DNA of 64,000 nt, from positions 68,737,381-68,801,380 of the forward strand of contig JALJCS010000001.1 of the NCBI GenBank assembly GCA_023055355.1, given 5' to 3'. Positions within the stretch are counted from its first letter, which is position 1; every line of letters starts with the position of its first letter. Shown one piece after another: positions 23,899 to 35,930 of this stretch. The notes under the pieces were generated by a model. That model saw only the letters and a list, made by a program, of their open reading frames with translations. It was not told the origin of the DNA and ran no database searches. The position numbers and the translations under genes were made by a program. Source of the stretch: Agelaius tricolor (taxonomy: Eukaryota; Chordata; Aves; Passeriformes; Icteridae).

Positions 23899-24921
23899 AC
23901 CTGGGTCAACCTGTTAAAAATCCACTCTCACCAGCAGTCATACCAAAAAACTTCCAGCCACTTCTGTGTGACCATTCTGCCCCTGCTCTGGTGCCGCATC
24001 AATGACTCGAGGCTGCCCCGCGGAGTCACTGAGCTCCACTATGTCCTTAGAGCCATCCCCTGGAGCTTAGGCACTGCCAGCACCTAGTCTAGTCATCTAT
24101 CCAGCTCAAATGCTCTGGATATATATCCTTCCACAGGTGCTGGGAGGGGGTCTTCCTAAAGGGCTGTAGCTGCTGGAGTCAAGCAAATGCACTGATCAGT
24201 GCAGAACTGCTTGTGTGAGTCTTCTTCCATCAGCAGCAGGACAGGCACGGAGAGAGCTCTCTCCCACTGAGCAATCCCACTGAAGCCAGACAAAGTGAGA
24301 GTGTGAAAAGCTTCTGGCAGGAGGGAGGCAGCTTTCAAACGTCTTTTGTGAAGCCATCTGCTCTTTGCTGATATCTATCAGGGCATTTATATACCCAAAA
24401 TGAAAGGTATCCTTGCAAATAAATCAACAGGGTTCATATTACTGTACAATAGTGATGTAATCAAGCATGTCCTGAGTATTTTTATATTTTACATGTATTC
24501 ACACAGAAAAACAAAATTATAAACTCTCTCAAGAATCTCCAAACAGCCTGGTAACGCTTCCTTGATAAGTTAATCCTCTGCAGCCATGCATGATAAAACG
24601 GACTCAGAATGCTTTCAAAAACCTTCATGCTTTTATCTTCAAAGGCAAGATGCATTTATTCTAATTTTTTTCTTCTTGTTATTTACCTCATGTTTTCAAG
24701 GTCTTTAGGTTTCATGATTGCAAACCAAGATATTTAAGTTTCTTTTAAAAAAATTTAAAGCAGGCATGTTCCTGCAATCTCATGATTTCACTAAACTGGC
24801 TTTAAATAAAAGTATCAAATGTCACAAAATTGAGATGAAATCATCTTACTTAACATTAAAGCTATAAAATCTTGGCATGCTTTCTAGTGGAATCATTGGA
24901 ACTGGTCTTGATGAGTTCAAT

Positions 24922-24985
24922 ACAGAAAAAATCAGAATTTAATTTCTTTTGCTGAAAAAAAACCCAGAATTTAATTTCTCTTGCT
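24922..24985. repeat. Imperfect 32-bp tandem duplication
   Basis: CAGAATTTAATTTCTTTTGC at 24933 recurs at 24965 with one change (TCTTGC), each copy preceded by an A run. The period is 32 bp. Confidence 0.8.
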
Positions 24986-25926
24986 CCCTTGGTAAAGGAG
25001 CTCCTAAGAAGGTCACTTCTTTTGCAAGGTGTACCTATGGGTCAGAGGAGAGATAAAGACACCAAACTCCGCAGCTCACATGAACTTGTTCTCTTTCCTG
25101 CCTGCAGCCTGGCAGCCTCAGAGAGCCACCTTCAACCTGGGAATAGCTGAGGTGCCCTTTGGCCTGTTGCACCCCCAGCTTCATCTGTGCCTGCTTCTCC
25201 CACATTCTACAAGAATCCTGGATTCACCCTGCCAGACCAAATCCTCACCCTAAAAGGGTGGCAATAGTGGACTAATAGTTTTGGACTTCTGACTGGGTTT
25301 GGGCAGATGCTTAATGGGCAGTCTAAAATTAAAGCCAGGAAACTGTTTTGAGGATATTAGATAATTCCTATTTTTGTTTTAAGCTGATTTTTCACAAACT
25401 GATAGATGAATAATAAAATTAGATACTTCTCTGAAAATAAAATAATGTCCCTTAAAACACTTTAGGAACAAAGTCATCCATTAACTCTACATAAAAAATA
25501 CCCTTTTTTATTATTTGTAAGGAACTTTGATGTTCCTTAGCTGCCACTCTTGTAAGTGTGAATACACTTCAAAGCCTCAGGATTAAGGCCCTGTTTGTAT
25601 GGAGGGAAGCTATAAACCAAAGGGTAGAAGTCTTACAATCAGAGAATATGCACATCCCCTTGGAATGTATTATTGTCAAGAAAATGTCTAAGATACTAAA
25701 AGGAGCTTTTTTTGCATTTAGATATCTTCCTTTTCTTAAACTGTTTGTTTAGAAATGGGTCACTTAGCATAGCAGATGTTTCCTTGGCTCAACATATTTG
25801 TGTCACAGATGAAGAAAACTTTCTAACTCCCTCCCTTGTTTCAGCAATTATAATTTAATAATCCATTTTATTAATTTTAGAGCAGACAGAACAATTAGCT
25901 CAATATTCTGGTTGCTCAACTGTATT

Positions 25927-25952
25927 CCCCCCCCCACCACCACCACCACCAC
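25927..25952. repeat. Poly-C followed by (ACC)n microsatellite
   Basis: A run of nine C residues (25927-25935) leads directly into about five to six ACC triplets. Confidence 0.9.
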
Positions 25953-26177
25953 AAATTTTTACTGATAAACTGCTGTGAGGAATTTCAGTTTCTCCCCAAC
26001 AAAAAAACATAAACTCCCCATGAATGTGCAGTTTCAAACCACCAGAAATTATTCAGGAAACATCACTTAGCTGATTTATGCACCAGAATGTAAATGAGGC
26101 CTCCTTTATTTTTTCCCCTGCTACCAGTAAAGCTGAGGCATTCACCGCTTTCATTTCACCAAGTTCCCTTTTCTCCA

Positions 26178-26191
26178 GTTGCCATGGAAAC
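26178..26191 (+). promoter_or_regulatory. X-box-like RFX motif (one mismatch)
   Basis: GTTGCCATGGAAAC fits the RFX consensus GTNRCC(N)RGYAAC except one base in the right half-site. No nearby gene start was recognised. Confidence 0.3.
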
Positions 26192-26261
26192 CAGGGTGCC
26201 AGTCAGGCTGTCGAAGAGGCTGCCATTGCAGGTGCTTTGCAGATACTGTATTAATAAATGG

Positions 26262-26279
26262 AGAAATAAATAAATAAAT
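26262..26279. repeat. (AAAT)n short microsatellite
   Basis: About four tandem AAAT units. Too short to matter except as a possible polymorphism. Confidence 0.8.
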
Positions 26280-26845
26280 GAGACCCCCATTTTCCTCAAA
26301 AAGGCAGCAGCAAAAAGCACATCACTTTGCATTTGTGTTGTTGGCATTTGTAATTTGTCTACCGAGACTTTACAGAAAACACCGCCTTAGCAAATGAGCT
26401 TGCATGTATTTCTTGTACCTGGCAAGCCCGTTGTGTATATTTACAGCCTCCTCTATAGCAATCAACTAAAATATTGAAACAACATAAACCAACTGAGTAG
26501 AAGAGAATTCATAGTAAAAAGAAAGGGAGAATAAGAGTGTGTGTGTGTGCACAAACATGCAACTGCTGATTTATTCATGCACATGTTTGGGTTATGTGCC
26601 TGGGATTAATAACAACTTCATGTCCTATTTGTACAATGATTCTGTTGTTCTGAAGAATTTTTAAAATATTATAGCCTTAATCTAAGAAATTAGAATCAAC
26701 AAACCAAATAATAATTAAAAAAAAAAAAACAAAGCAACACCCAGCCTGATTTTTAGCATGAGGAAATTCAGCTCAGGGAATCACTTATCAGTCCACCTGG
26801 TAATCCCCCATAACCTCAGAAGAATTTTGACTAAGTTCAATTAAA

Positions 26846-27361
26846 TCCACCTTGAGTCTTGTGTGCAGTTTTGGGCACCAAAACACAAAAAAGACCTTAA
26901 GCTATTAGAGAGCATCCAAAGGAGGGCCACAAGGATGTTGAAGGGTCTGGAGGGGAAGCCGTAAGAGGAGTGTCTGAGGTCACTTGGGCTGTTCATCCTG
27001 GAGGAGAGGAGGCTGAGGGGACACCCCACTGCAGTCTGCAACGTCCTCCTGAGGGGAAGAGGAGCAGCAGGCAGTGATCTCTGTGGTGATCAGTGCCAGG
27101 ACCTGAGGGAATGGCCTGAAGCTGAGTCAGGGGAGGGTTAAGTTGGATATCAGGAGAAGGTTCTACACCCAGAGGGTGCTTGAGAACTGGAACAGCCTCC
27201 CCAGGGACATGGTCACCAAATATGGCAGAGTTTAAGGATCATTTGGACAATGCCCTCAGACACACACTGTGATTCTTGGGCTGGTGCTGTGCAGTGCCAG
27301 GAGTTGGACTCAGTGGTCCTGACAGGTCCCTTCAGGCTCAGCATATTCTATGATTCTGTGA
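26846..27361 (+). mobile_element. CR1 LINE, 3' part with terminal end
   Basis: The plus strand follows the recalled CR1 3' region step by step: a CAGTTTTGGGCACC segment; AAGGAGGGCCACAAGGATG; a GAAGGGTCTGGAGGGGAAGC segment; TTCATCCTGGAGGAGAGGAG GCTGAGGGGA; GTTGGATATCAGGAGAAGGT TCT; TTTAAGGATCATTTGGACAA; GAGTTGGACTCAGTGGTCCT; and the terminal ATTCTATGATTCTGTGATAC. The 3' microsatellite-like end is intact. The copy is 5'-truncated, as is usual for CR1, and keeps only the end of ORF2 and the 3' UTR with stops and indels. No target-site duplication is expected for CR1. Confidence 0.92.
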
Positions 27362-28049
27362 TACTAAAATGTATAAAAATAGCACAAGCAATTATTCATG
27401 TAAAATAATTTGCAAATATTAGCAACTGGAAGAGAGATCAGCACCTCTGAAAAGAAAAGGCAAAGATGCTTCAGTTAGCTATTGCATTTAACACTTTTTA
27501 AGACAAAAAATCAAGCACACAAGTGTCACTTCATTCTCTCCATAAAAAATCACATTTCACTAGATGTGAAGTGAAGGGAGGGACTGTATAGCTTACCATT
27601 GTACATATGTAATATCTTAACTCTTTCCTGTATAGAGAAAGCTCTACAATTATTGATGACTTACGTGTTCATAACATTTTAATAAAATTTCGACCTTTTT
27701 TTCTGTCATGGTCCTGATTCCCCTCATATTTCTCAACAAAGTTTATGTTAGTGTTAGCCTTCCAATGAATTAATCCTCTGACAGAATTCTCCAGATAGAC
27801 TATCTATCTGGAGAATAGACATAGATTATCTGGCGATAGACATAGATTAAAATCAGCATATTTGAGACGTAAAAAAGAAAATACCAAAACATGAACAACC
27901 CACATTGCAGACCCGTAGAAGTGTGAGGCTCTGCAAATATTTATATTGAAATGAATATGTCCTTGGGTTTCTCCACTTCTGCTCTGGTGCCTACAACCTA
28001 GTTATTGTACAAACAACCATGGGAAGAGTTTCTTTTTAGTGTGGTTATT
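27362..28049. other. Spacer between two CR1 copies
   Basis: AT-rich non-coding DNA containing the inverted and direct repeats at 27786-27849. No gene seen. Confidence 0.5.
27786..27849. repeat. 13-bp hairpin plus 14-bp direct repeat
   Basis: ATTCTCCAGATAG (27786-27798) and its exact reverse complement (27804-27816) are separated by five bases. The right arm overlaps the first of two copies of ATAGACATAGATTA (27815-27828 and 27836-27849). The compact mix of inverted and direct copies suggests replication slippage or template switching. Confidence 0.9.
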
Positions 28050-29037
28050 TCTTACGTGACCTGAACATGGCGTGGTGATAAGTGGCACAAACCCTGGAAG
28101 AAGGCTGGCAACAAGCAGTGTACCCAAGGGTCAATATTGAGTCCAGTCCTGTTAAACATTTTCATTAACTTGGACTGGATCTGGACTATGGAGTTGGGTG
28201 GACACTGAAAATTTGCTGAGGATACACAACTGGAAGGAGTGGCCAACACCAGAGGGATGCTGCTATGCAGATCCCAACAGGCTGGGAAAGTGGTCTGACA
28301 GGAATTTCTTGAAGTTCATGGGGAACTGAAAAGTCCTGAACCTGGAAAGGAAAACCCCTTGCACATTATATTCTAGGGGCCAGCCAATTTTCTGCAGAAA
28401 AAGAACCAGGTGTCCTAATGAACACCAAATTAAGATAAGCCACAAACATGTCCTTGTGGCAAAGAAAGCCACAAAGATGGAATTCTGGGCTGCATTAGGC
28501 AAAGTCTTGCCAGCAGAATAAGAGATGTGATCCTTCCCGCAGTAGTGTGGAGGCCACACCTGGGGTGTCGGGTGCAGATCTGGGCTCCTCAGTGTGCACC
28601 AGAGAGAATCCTTAACAAAAGACCACCAGGATAATAAAGGGACTGAGCATCTCTTCTAGGAGGAAAGGGTGAGAGAGGAGGGACTGCTCATCCTGGAGAA
28701 GAAGAGTCAGGAGGGGTCCCATCATGCATATAAATACCTGAAAAGATGGTGCACAGAGCATGGAGCCAGGTTCTTTTCAGAGTGGCCAGTGACAGGACCA
28801 GAGGCAGCGGGCACAAACACAAACACAGGAGGTTCACTCTGAATGTCAGAAAGAACTTTTTACTGTGAGGATGGCTGAGCCTTGGCATAGCTTGCCTCAA
28901 GAGGTGGTGCAGTCTACACTGCTGAAGATCTTAAAAATCCATTGGAACATGATCCTGCTGCCATTAGGCATCCTTGCTTGAAGTGGGTTGGATCAGATGG
29001 TCTTTTCCACCACCAACAATTCTGTGATTTTGGGACA
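28050..29037 (+). mobile_element. CR1 LINE, C-terminal reverse transcriptase and 3' end
   Basis: The longest CR1 copy in the window. One plus-strand frame gives TQGSILSPVLLNIFINLD at 28122-28175, matching the recalled CR1 palm motif PQGSVLGPVLFNIFINDLD. In the shifted frame FAEDTQLEGVANT begins at 28212, where the family has FADDTKLGGVADT. The first aspartate of the catalytic FADD box is therefore replaced by glutamate. Stops and frameshifts interrupt the rest. Downstream, TGTCCTTGTGGCAAAGAAAG, CCTGGAGAAGAAGAGTCAGG, GAATGTCAGAAAGAAC, AGGTGGTGCAGTCTAC and GGATCAGATGGTCTTTTCCA follow the CR1 3' order, ending at AACAATTCTGTGATTTTGGG. It is an inactive, 5'-truncated copy in the same orientation as the CR1 700 bp to its left. 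Confidence 0.93.
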
Positions 29038-32000
29038 TAAAATCATCTGTTTTCCCTGAAGAGTTTACCAGTTCAGGCTTCAATCCAGCAAACTGAAAGA
29101 GCCACTGCCATTGGAATCAGTGACACTCAGCATCTCCTTTAAAATCAGGCCTATGAGATGAAACACTGACTGAAAAAAGTCTCTCAAATTTTCATTGCTA
29201 GTATATTGACCATCTTTGTCATTCTCTGCCATTCAGTATATCATCAAGTTTATAAAATTGCATCAAATCACTTCTCTGACTATTAAATCAGTAAAATTAG
29301 TGGCTTATGCCTCAATCACTTCTTATCCATTATTTTTCCAGAAATTCTCTCTAGAATACTGCATATTCTAGAAGGAAGGAAAGAAATCTTCTCTACTACA
29401 CTGATGTGAAATGGTCTAAAATTCTACTCCAGCGGATGTAAACAGGCTGAGCCATAGCTGGAAAATACTATTTTGTGACTGTCATGATTCAGCTTTTTGC
29501 TCAGAAAATTAATGGAAATTACAGCAGAAGTTTGATTGAAAGAGGCAACTTCTCTTCCACTTTCATCACCTTCCAGCCTGTTCCAGTTCAAGCATCTGAG
29601 ATCCCACTGAAAAAACATTAAGAAGGGAAGGTAATCAGAGGAAAGTTTGCTGCAAACATTCTTGTTCTTGAAATCAGTTCTAGTTTGACAATAGCATATG
29701 CATTATATTTTCTTGTCCTGAAGGCTGGGGGCGTGGGAGGAGGAGGAAGAAAACAAAAAAAGAAAACAAGCAAAGAAACTTATTTATCTGCATCCCTGGG
29801 GCAAAAAGCTGAATTTTGTGGTGACATCAAAGTGAATTGCAAAGATACATTGGTGGAAGAAGGGAGTAATGGGAGAAATGGCATGAGTTTAGGAGATGGG
29901 ACATTTCAGAAAGTGAAGAAAGACTGAGATGAAGGAAATCTTGAGGAATTCTGTTTCATGAAGGGTGTCAGCTGAGATTGGGACATTGCAGGGAATTATA
30001 AGTGTCTATGCAGTCCTGTTGTATAGGGTTCTATGCAGGATGAGGGGGTCTCTTTTTCTCTCTCTTTCATTATTCCTAAAACCCCCCTAAGGTGTCCTCT
30101 CATGAATTACAAGTCATAACTCTTTTCCTTTCACCATCATTCCCTTTGTAGTCAGTTTCTTTCTCCACAAGCCTGCTTCCAGGAGAAACAGCTTATTTGG
30201 CTTATGAGTTCCTCATTTTTTACATTTGCTCCCTAAGTCATTGACAACTGCTAACACAAGGTAATGAGCTTGATGAACTTTACCTGTGACCCAGTATGAG
30301 TTTTCTCATGCTAATAATAATTACTGGTTTTAGCATGGACTTTTTTAGGAACTTATCAACAGAAACTGAATTTCAGAATATTACCTGCTTCGCAAAAATA
30401 AAACATATAGAAAAGCAGTGGAAGCTATGGAGGTTTCTTCATCTACTTAATTTTAACTGCAGTCTGTAAGTTGCAGCCATCCATGAATTTTCTGTTTTCT
30501 TATTCCAGACCTTATGTGTTGTTCATTGTATTTAAAGACATATACAGATGCCTGTGCAGTTGGAAGTAGACCATTCATGAATGTCACATTCCTACAGAAT
30601 CAGTTGAAAAATGGAATTAACTGTCTATAGATCACAGTCTTCTGTAACTCAAACGAATAGAGAACAGATTTGCCACCACTAGTTGTAAAATACATTCTAA
30701 AACAGGCTTACAGAAACAAATCTCCAGAAGTAATATTTACATTCCAATGAGGATGTAAAAGAAAAAAAAAATTATGTAAAATGGATCAAATTACAGAAAT
30801 CAAAATCTTGACCTTGTTATTACTTTTACATAAGACATTTTTTTAAAGCTCTGATTTGGAGCTACCAGTGGAGTGTTTCTAGGAAAGGCAAACAAACTGT
30901 TGCTTCTGTTTTCATTATTTCCATCTCATTTCAGTCTGTAATGTCATTTGATTCCAAGATCATTCCACAGCATAATTTGAACTAAAAACCCTTCCTTTCT
31001 GCTAGATAAATGTGCTGTTATATTTTCAAGCAGGCAAGAACCTATACAATTTTTACACGTAAATGGAAAAATGCTTATATTGGTAAGGGAAATCAAAGCC
31101 ACATCCTTTTGTACTCTAACCATCTGCCTGCCCCTTAACAGATAAGATTTGTCAGAGAGGTGTTTTAACTCTAAGTGTGTCTGAAATTTCAAAATAGGCT
31201 GTTTGTTTTCTCCTTTAGTGACCATATACATAAACAGAATGTAGGAATTTCTGGGTTTAGGTTTCTATTTTTCAGCAACAAAGAGAGAAACTTTTACTGT
31301 GTACCCCCATTTAGGCAAGATGGATTAGAGGAATGTCAACCCTACAAAAAACAATGAGCCCCAGCAACATCTAGTAAAATTGGAGACAGCTATGACCATT
31401 TCTGAAACACATTCACCTCATTATCTACCACTTCCTTTTTAGATGCAAGAAAAACTCGAGCATTTGGAGACAGGTAATTGAAACTTTGATTTAATTTAGA
31501 TTTGGATTCTGTTCGAGTCCATCTGTACTTAATGTAAATGTTAAAAAGTACAGAAACAAATATGGATTGGGACCAGCAACACTCATCTGGGCAAAGCTTC
31601 CTTAAATTCAGTGTAAATGTGCCACAATTAAGTTTCAAGGTTGGAACTTGCTTGGAATTAGAGGCCATAAACATCTGCTGTATATTCTGTAATATTTTTC
31701 CATAAAATTTTTTCAAGAGACAATCTTAAATATGTAGTGCATGTCTTAATGAGAAGAGAGGAAAACTTGGTTTTGATTTTTTTTTATGATGGCAAGGATA
31801 CTGATGTCATAGAGTAAAATGGAAAAGTATAGCAATGTATTGCATAATTTAACCTCTTGCTGAGATGGAGCAGAAGATGCCAGAAGCCCTTGGTGGTAGT
31901 TACCACACTGTTTTTTGTTTTCTAAGCCTGGTAGAACTCTGGAAAACAGATGGAAGGGGACAAACCATGGAGTCCTGCAAATTTCCAGGAAATGCTGATT

Positions 32001-34660
32001 ATGTAATTTAAGCAAGTCATTTCACCAAAGGGCCAATTGCTACTGAAGACCAAAATAATACAGAAGAACCTTCTGAGTGGACAAATGCAGAGCAGATGCT
32101 CAAAGGAAGGCAACATCTTTTCAGAAGTGGAGGTGGCTGTGAGAGTAGCAGCCACCATGGGACTAAAGACTGCCCAGCTTCACTGTGACAAGCCTAGAAG
32201 TTGTGAGAATTAGCTATAGCAGAGAGTTTGCTATTTTGGAAACTTAAACTTGAGATTTAAAAAGTGGAAAACACTGAGATTTCCACTAGGAAAATGTCTA
32301 CTCTGTGAGTGAGACCAGTTAAGGAGGAGATAGAGAGCTAGAGGTCTGCCTACCCTCTTAGCCTGCCTTGGGTATGGCACTCGGGTATGGGCTCAGCACA
32401 GTGTACTGTGGTTTGGTTTCTCTTCAGAAGTAAGGTCTTGAAACTGTTGGCTTTGACTGATTTTCTGTCAGTTCCTTGCCTGTGCTTTTTAGTGGACATT
32501 TCCAATAGCAACTTTAGGACTAGTGGAGTAATTCCTACAGTCCCTAGGAAGAAAGAGGATTCTCCAGGGAAAGCACCGGATTCTGCTACACACTCTGAAT
32601 CACCCTCTGGAGAAGTCTTATTTTCCCTGTGGGCTATCAGGAGACATCAGGGACATTTATCTCATTAGCAGGCTACAATGGCCTTTCTGAGTGTTTCCCT
32701 TGTGTGTTTCCACAAGTCTCTCCTGCTTGTGTACATTAAACAGAACCCGTGGGATAGATCCACTCCTGCCCTAAGCTGACTGACGCCAGCAGGGTTTTCT
32801 TCCAGAGGGAAACTCAATCCTACCACTTCTATCTAGTCTAAATCTGTATTAAGTTTTATTTGTTTGTTTTCATTGCCATGCCTTTTAATTAGCTGTGTTC
32901 TTAGAAAACAGTGTTTTCCTCCAGTGTTTTCCTTTCCAAAAGAGGGAGGTGGTATGCCTATTTCTTTTTTCAGAAATATCCAAGTGACTTAGGAGTGGAA
33001 GTCTTATTGAAAATCAGGCTTCTGAAGTAGAAAATAATCCTTCTGCATTCAAAAGGCAGAATGATCTCAGTCACCACATCACTGAACCTATCCCTGGGCA
33101 AGTAATATATTCAGGAGCCAATTGGGTCTGATATTTTAATTATAGATTTTATCAATTTATTAAAGCTTAATGCTACTTTCCTTGAAGAGGCAGGGGGAAA
33201 TGACACCCTAGTAAAACTGGAATGCAGCAATCTCGTTTGCTGTGCCTGCCACCTACTTTTACAACCAACCACATAATATATTTTTGGCAACTTAGATACA
33301 CCATTTCCCTTACACTTGATGCATTTTAATATAAATGGCAAATGACTTCAGCATTTCCTGGAATTGCAGAAGTGGTGAGCATGGATGGCTCCTCGGGAGC
33401 AGCAGATGGAACAGGACCATGAATATCAGTGGGATTGTCTGCCCAGCTTTTCGTACACTTTGGCTTGCACCCATAACGAGACCATATGTTTGGAAAAACC
33501 TCTCCATGGCTACCTGGGAATCACATGAAGCACAACAGAAATGGAAAGCAAAACCTGTCCCTGAGTGCATACTTGGCGTTAGGGTTGGGTGCCAGCCCTC
33601 TATGTTGTGGTGGTCTGGGAAGTCAGGAATTCACCTCAAAGGAAGAAGGATGCTGAATTTGACTGTGTAACCAGAACCAAAATCCTGAAAGTGTGATTGA
33701 AAGAGCACAAAATCATTTGGATATTTTGAAAGGAAGTTACAGAAAAAAGTGTATTTTTTCCTTTCATGAACTCAAATATGAATGCCTCTTGCAATGTCTT
33801 TTGGGAAACAACCCTAGCTTATTCAGTCTTTTATGTTGAGCATCTACAGAAAGAGCTGTAAGGTCCTGCTGCCTTGCCCCCAGAAATTTGCCTTTTTCTT
33901 AATAGCAAGTGGACAGCCTTACTTAATAGCATACTGACCCTGACTTTTATTTATGTGCTGCTTACAGTGGTTTGACAACAGCTTTGTTTCATTTATTCCT
34001 GGATTCCAAACTGAAAAAATAATTTCTTCTTCTGAGGGAGGTAATTCTTATTCTGCTTGTACAGCTACAAGTAGAGAAAGAAAAATAAATTAAAAACATA
34101 TAAGGCCCAGCATTACACATAAAAATATGTTACCAAACATCTTTGCTGTAGCAAAACTATATGAAAAAAAGGAATCAAATAGAAACAAATAGAATCAAAA
34201 AAGATGGACACTGAAACATAGTAGTGACATAGTGACTTAACATCTAAAAGACATACAAACATCTACATCTAAAGTTGCATAAGCCTAGGCTCAAAAACTC
34301 AGAGTCACATAGGTTGCTTATATTTTGTCAAAATTTTGCTTCAATTCTTCAGGCTTGGGTTCATCTCCTGTTTGTCAAAGGTGTTATGCACTTCTACAGC
34401 CACAAACACTTAACAAGTAAGAGAACAAAAAGGGCTTTAGTGGCTCATTTACACACATCCAGCAGAGTCCTGCAGATCAGTTTGGTTCAGGTAGTTCACA
34501 TCTGTGTTATAGATGAGCAACCAAACCGAAGCCCATGGTTTTGTGAAGTGTGAACATTTTCTGCCACAGCTTTGCAACACCAATTGTCATGTTTGCATTG
34601 TGAGTAGGTGTTGGAAGTTAATGAACTACCTTCAAATTTCAGGAGAAAACCTAACAATAC
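29038..34660. other. Long non-coding stretch without genes
   Basis: AT-rich DNA with only short frames. A purine-rich tract runs from about 29725 to 29775. The opposite-strand frames at about 33.3-33.7 kb are open on both strands, which argues against either being coding. I see no mobile element, CpG island or conserved-looking block that I would defend. Confidence 0.5.
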
Positions 34661-34797
34661 ACAAAATTACTGAATCTGAAGGGACACAACAAGGATCAGC
34701 AAGTCCAACTTTTAAATGAATGGCCCATTCATGGAGCAGCCATGACCTTGGTGGTATTAGCACCGTGGACTGACCAACTGAGCTGATCTCAGGATCC
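34661..34797 (-). mobile_element. tRNA-Ile/CR1 chimeric SINE (TguSINE1-like)
   Basis: On the minus strand the head reads TCAGCTCAGTTGGTCAGTCC, then ACGGTGCTAATACCACCAAG, then GTCATGG. This tracks tRNA-Ile(AAU), whose recalled sequence has TAGCTCAGTTGGTTAGAG, GTGGTGCTAATAACGCCAAG, GTCGCGGG. The A-box-like AGCTCAGTTGG and the anticodon-region GCTAATA are recognisable, while the B box is degenerate. The tail (GGGCCATTC, AAAGTTGGACTTGCTGATCC, TTGTTGTGTCCCTTCAGATT) is the CR1-type 3' end used to hijack CR1 reverse transcriptase. This head-tail combination is that of TguSINE1, described from zebra finch. It is not a functional tRNA gene. Confidence 0.82.
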
Positions 34798-34798
34798 A

Positions 34799-34832
34799 AC
34801 AAAAAAAAAAAATTAAAAAAAAATAAATAAAT
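34799..34832. repeat. A-rich tract
   Basis: An almost pure A tract with a few T residues, ending in AAATAAATAAATT, immediately beside the 5' (tRNA) end of the SINE. It probably predates the insertion, or marks the site, rather than being the SINE's own tail, which would be at the other end. Confidence 0.9.
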
Positions 34833-35687
34833 TGTCTTGTAAATGTTTCAGGTATCAGCAAATGATTGTCATGCTTAGAAAGGCATGGAAGACAGGGAAA
34901 ATCTACATTGGAATTGCTATCTATTGCCTATTATTTGATTTAGTGAATTGTAAATACTTCAAAGATTGGTTTCACCTACAGTTAATGTCAAAGGTTTTCA
35001 GTTCATGTTTTATTATCTTAAAATTAAAAAGTATATTAAGGATCTAGATTTCTTGTGACACTCCAGATGCAACTGGCTCAAAGATATCTTTACAGTGCTT
35101 TTTCTTTTCAATGCTCTGTGTGTGAAAAAAAGGAAAAGTAAAAAAATTCTGTAAAGTGAAATAAATATCTTTATTCCCTCAATGCTGCATATGTAAAATA
35201 GATTTCTATATAAAATACCTGTTTTTTTAGTATGGCATTATTGCTTTTATTAGTCTCTTGATTATATTTGTTGATAAAAAACCACAAATGACAAACATGT
35301 TACTTTGTTCAAATAAGCATGAATTCTAGAATGCACAGTGAATATAGTTCAGAAAAGGTTTACTACAAAACTTAATAAATTAATCATATCAAGTTAATTA
35401 TGTAGACATTAATTTCAGTTGCCCTTGCAGGGTAATTGTCCATCTTGAGGAAAAATTAACTTATCTTCAGTGCCATAAAGCCAAAAACAAGCACTATTGA
35501 AAATATCTTTCCTTGAAAAAATAATTTCAGTATCTCTATATTTCTACCTTTTTCATCCTAACAGCTCTTCTGCAAAACACTTTTATGTTTCCACTCCACT
35601 TGCCATATGAAAACAAAGAGTTGTTGAGAGGAATTGCGTGTCTGCCTGTCAGTCTATCCTGCTGATAACTTTTGAAACTTTTACAAA
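34833..35687. other. Non-coding, AT-rich
   Basis: Very AT-rich sequence with TTAATTA-type motifs around 35370-35415. No gene or repeat recognised. Confidence 0.5.
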
Positions 35688-35930
35688 ATCCCAGAGAAGG
35701 GACCTCTGGAGATCATCTGGTCCAAGCCCCCATGCTCAAGCAGGGCCACCCAGAGGTGATTTCCCAGGACTATGTACAGATGGCTTTTGAATGTCTCTAA
35801 GGATGCAGACTCCATCACTTCTCTGGGAAACCTGTGCCAGTGCTCTGTCACTTTTACAGAAAGAGCCTTTTCTCATCTTCAGAGAAACCTCCTGCATTTC
35901 AGTTTGTGCCCATTTTAACTCCATTACACA
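35688..35930 (-). mobile_element. CR1 LINE 3' fragment
   Basis: The plus strand shows the reverse complement of a CR1 3' region: CCAGAGAAGGGACCTCTGGA, GATCATCTGGTCCAAGCCCC, CTCAAGCAGGGCCACCCAGA, GGCTTTTGAATGTCTCTAAG, GTGCCAGTGCTCTGTCACTT and AACCTCCTGCATTTCAGTTT. This is the recalled order of the common avian CR1 3' UTR, so the element points left (minus strand), with its 3' end near 35688. It is 5'-truncated, with no coding part left. Confidence 0.93.

Larger units (their letters stand above)
23899..26845. other. Non-coding, with small simple repeats
   Basis: Unique-looking sequence holding the small repeats listed separately (24.93, 25.93 and 26.26 kb) and an X-box-like site at 26178. No exon-like frame or transposon recognised. 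A 12-base A run lies near 26718-26729, just left of a CR1 copy. Confidence 0.5.

Noticed and set aside
33310..33670. Frames of 111 and 86 codons on opposite strands
   Set aside because: Mutual overlap, no domain, and no sign of exon boundaries.
34728..34797. Possible genuine tRNA-Ile gene
   Set aside because: The B box and acceptor stem are degenerate and the sequence runs directly into a CR1-type tail, so it is a SINE head.
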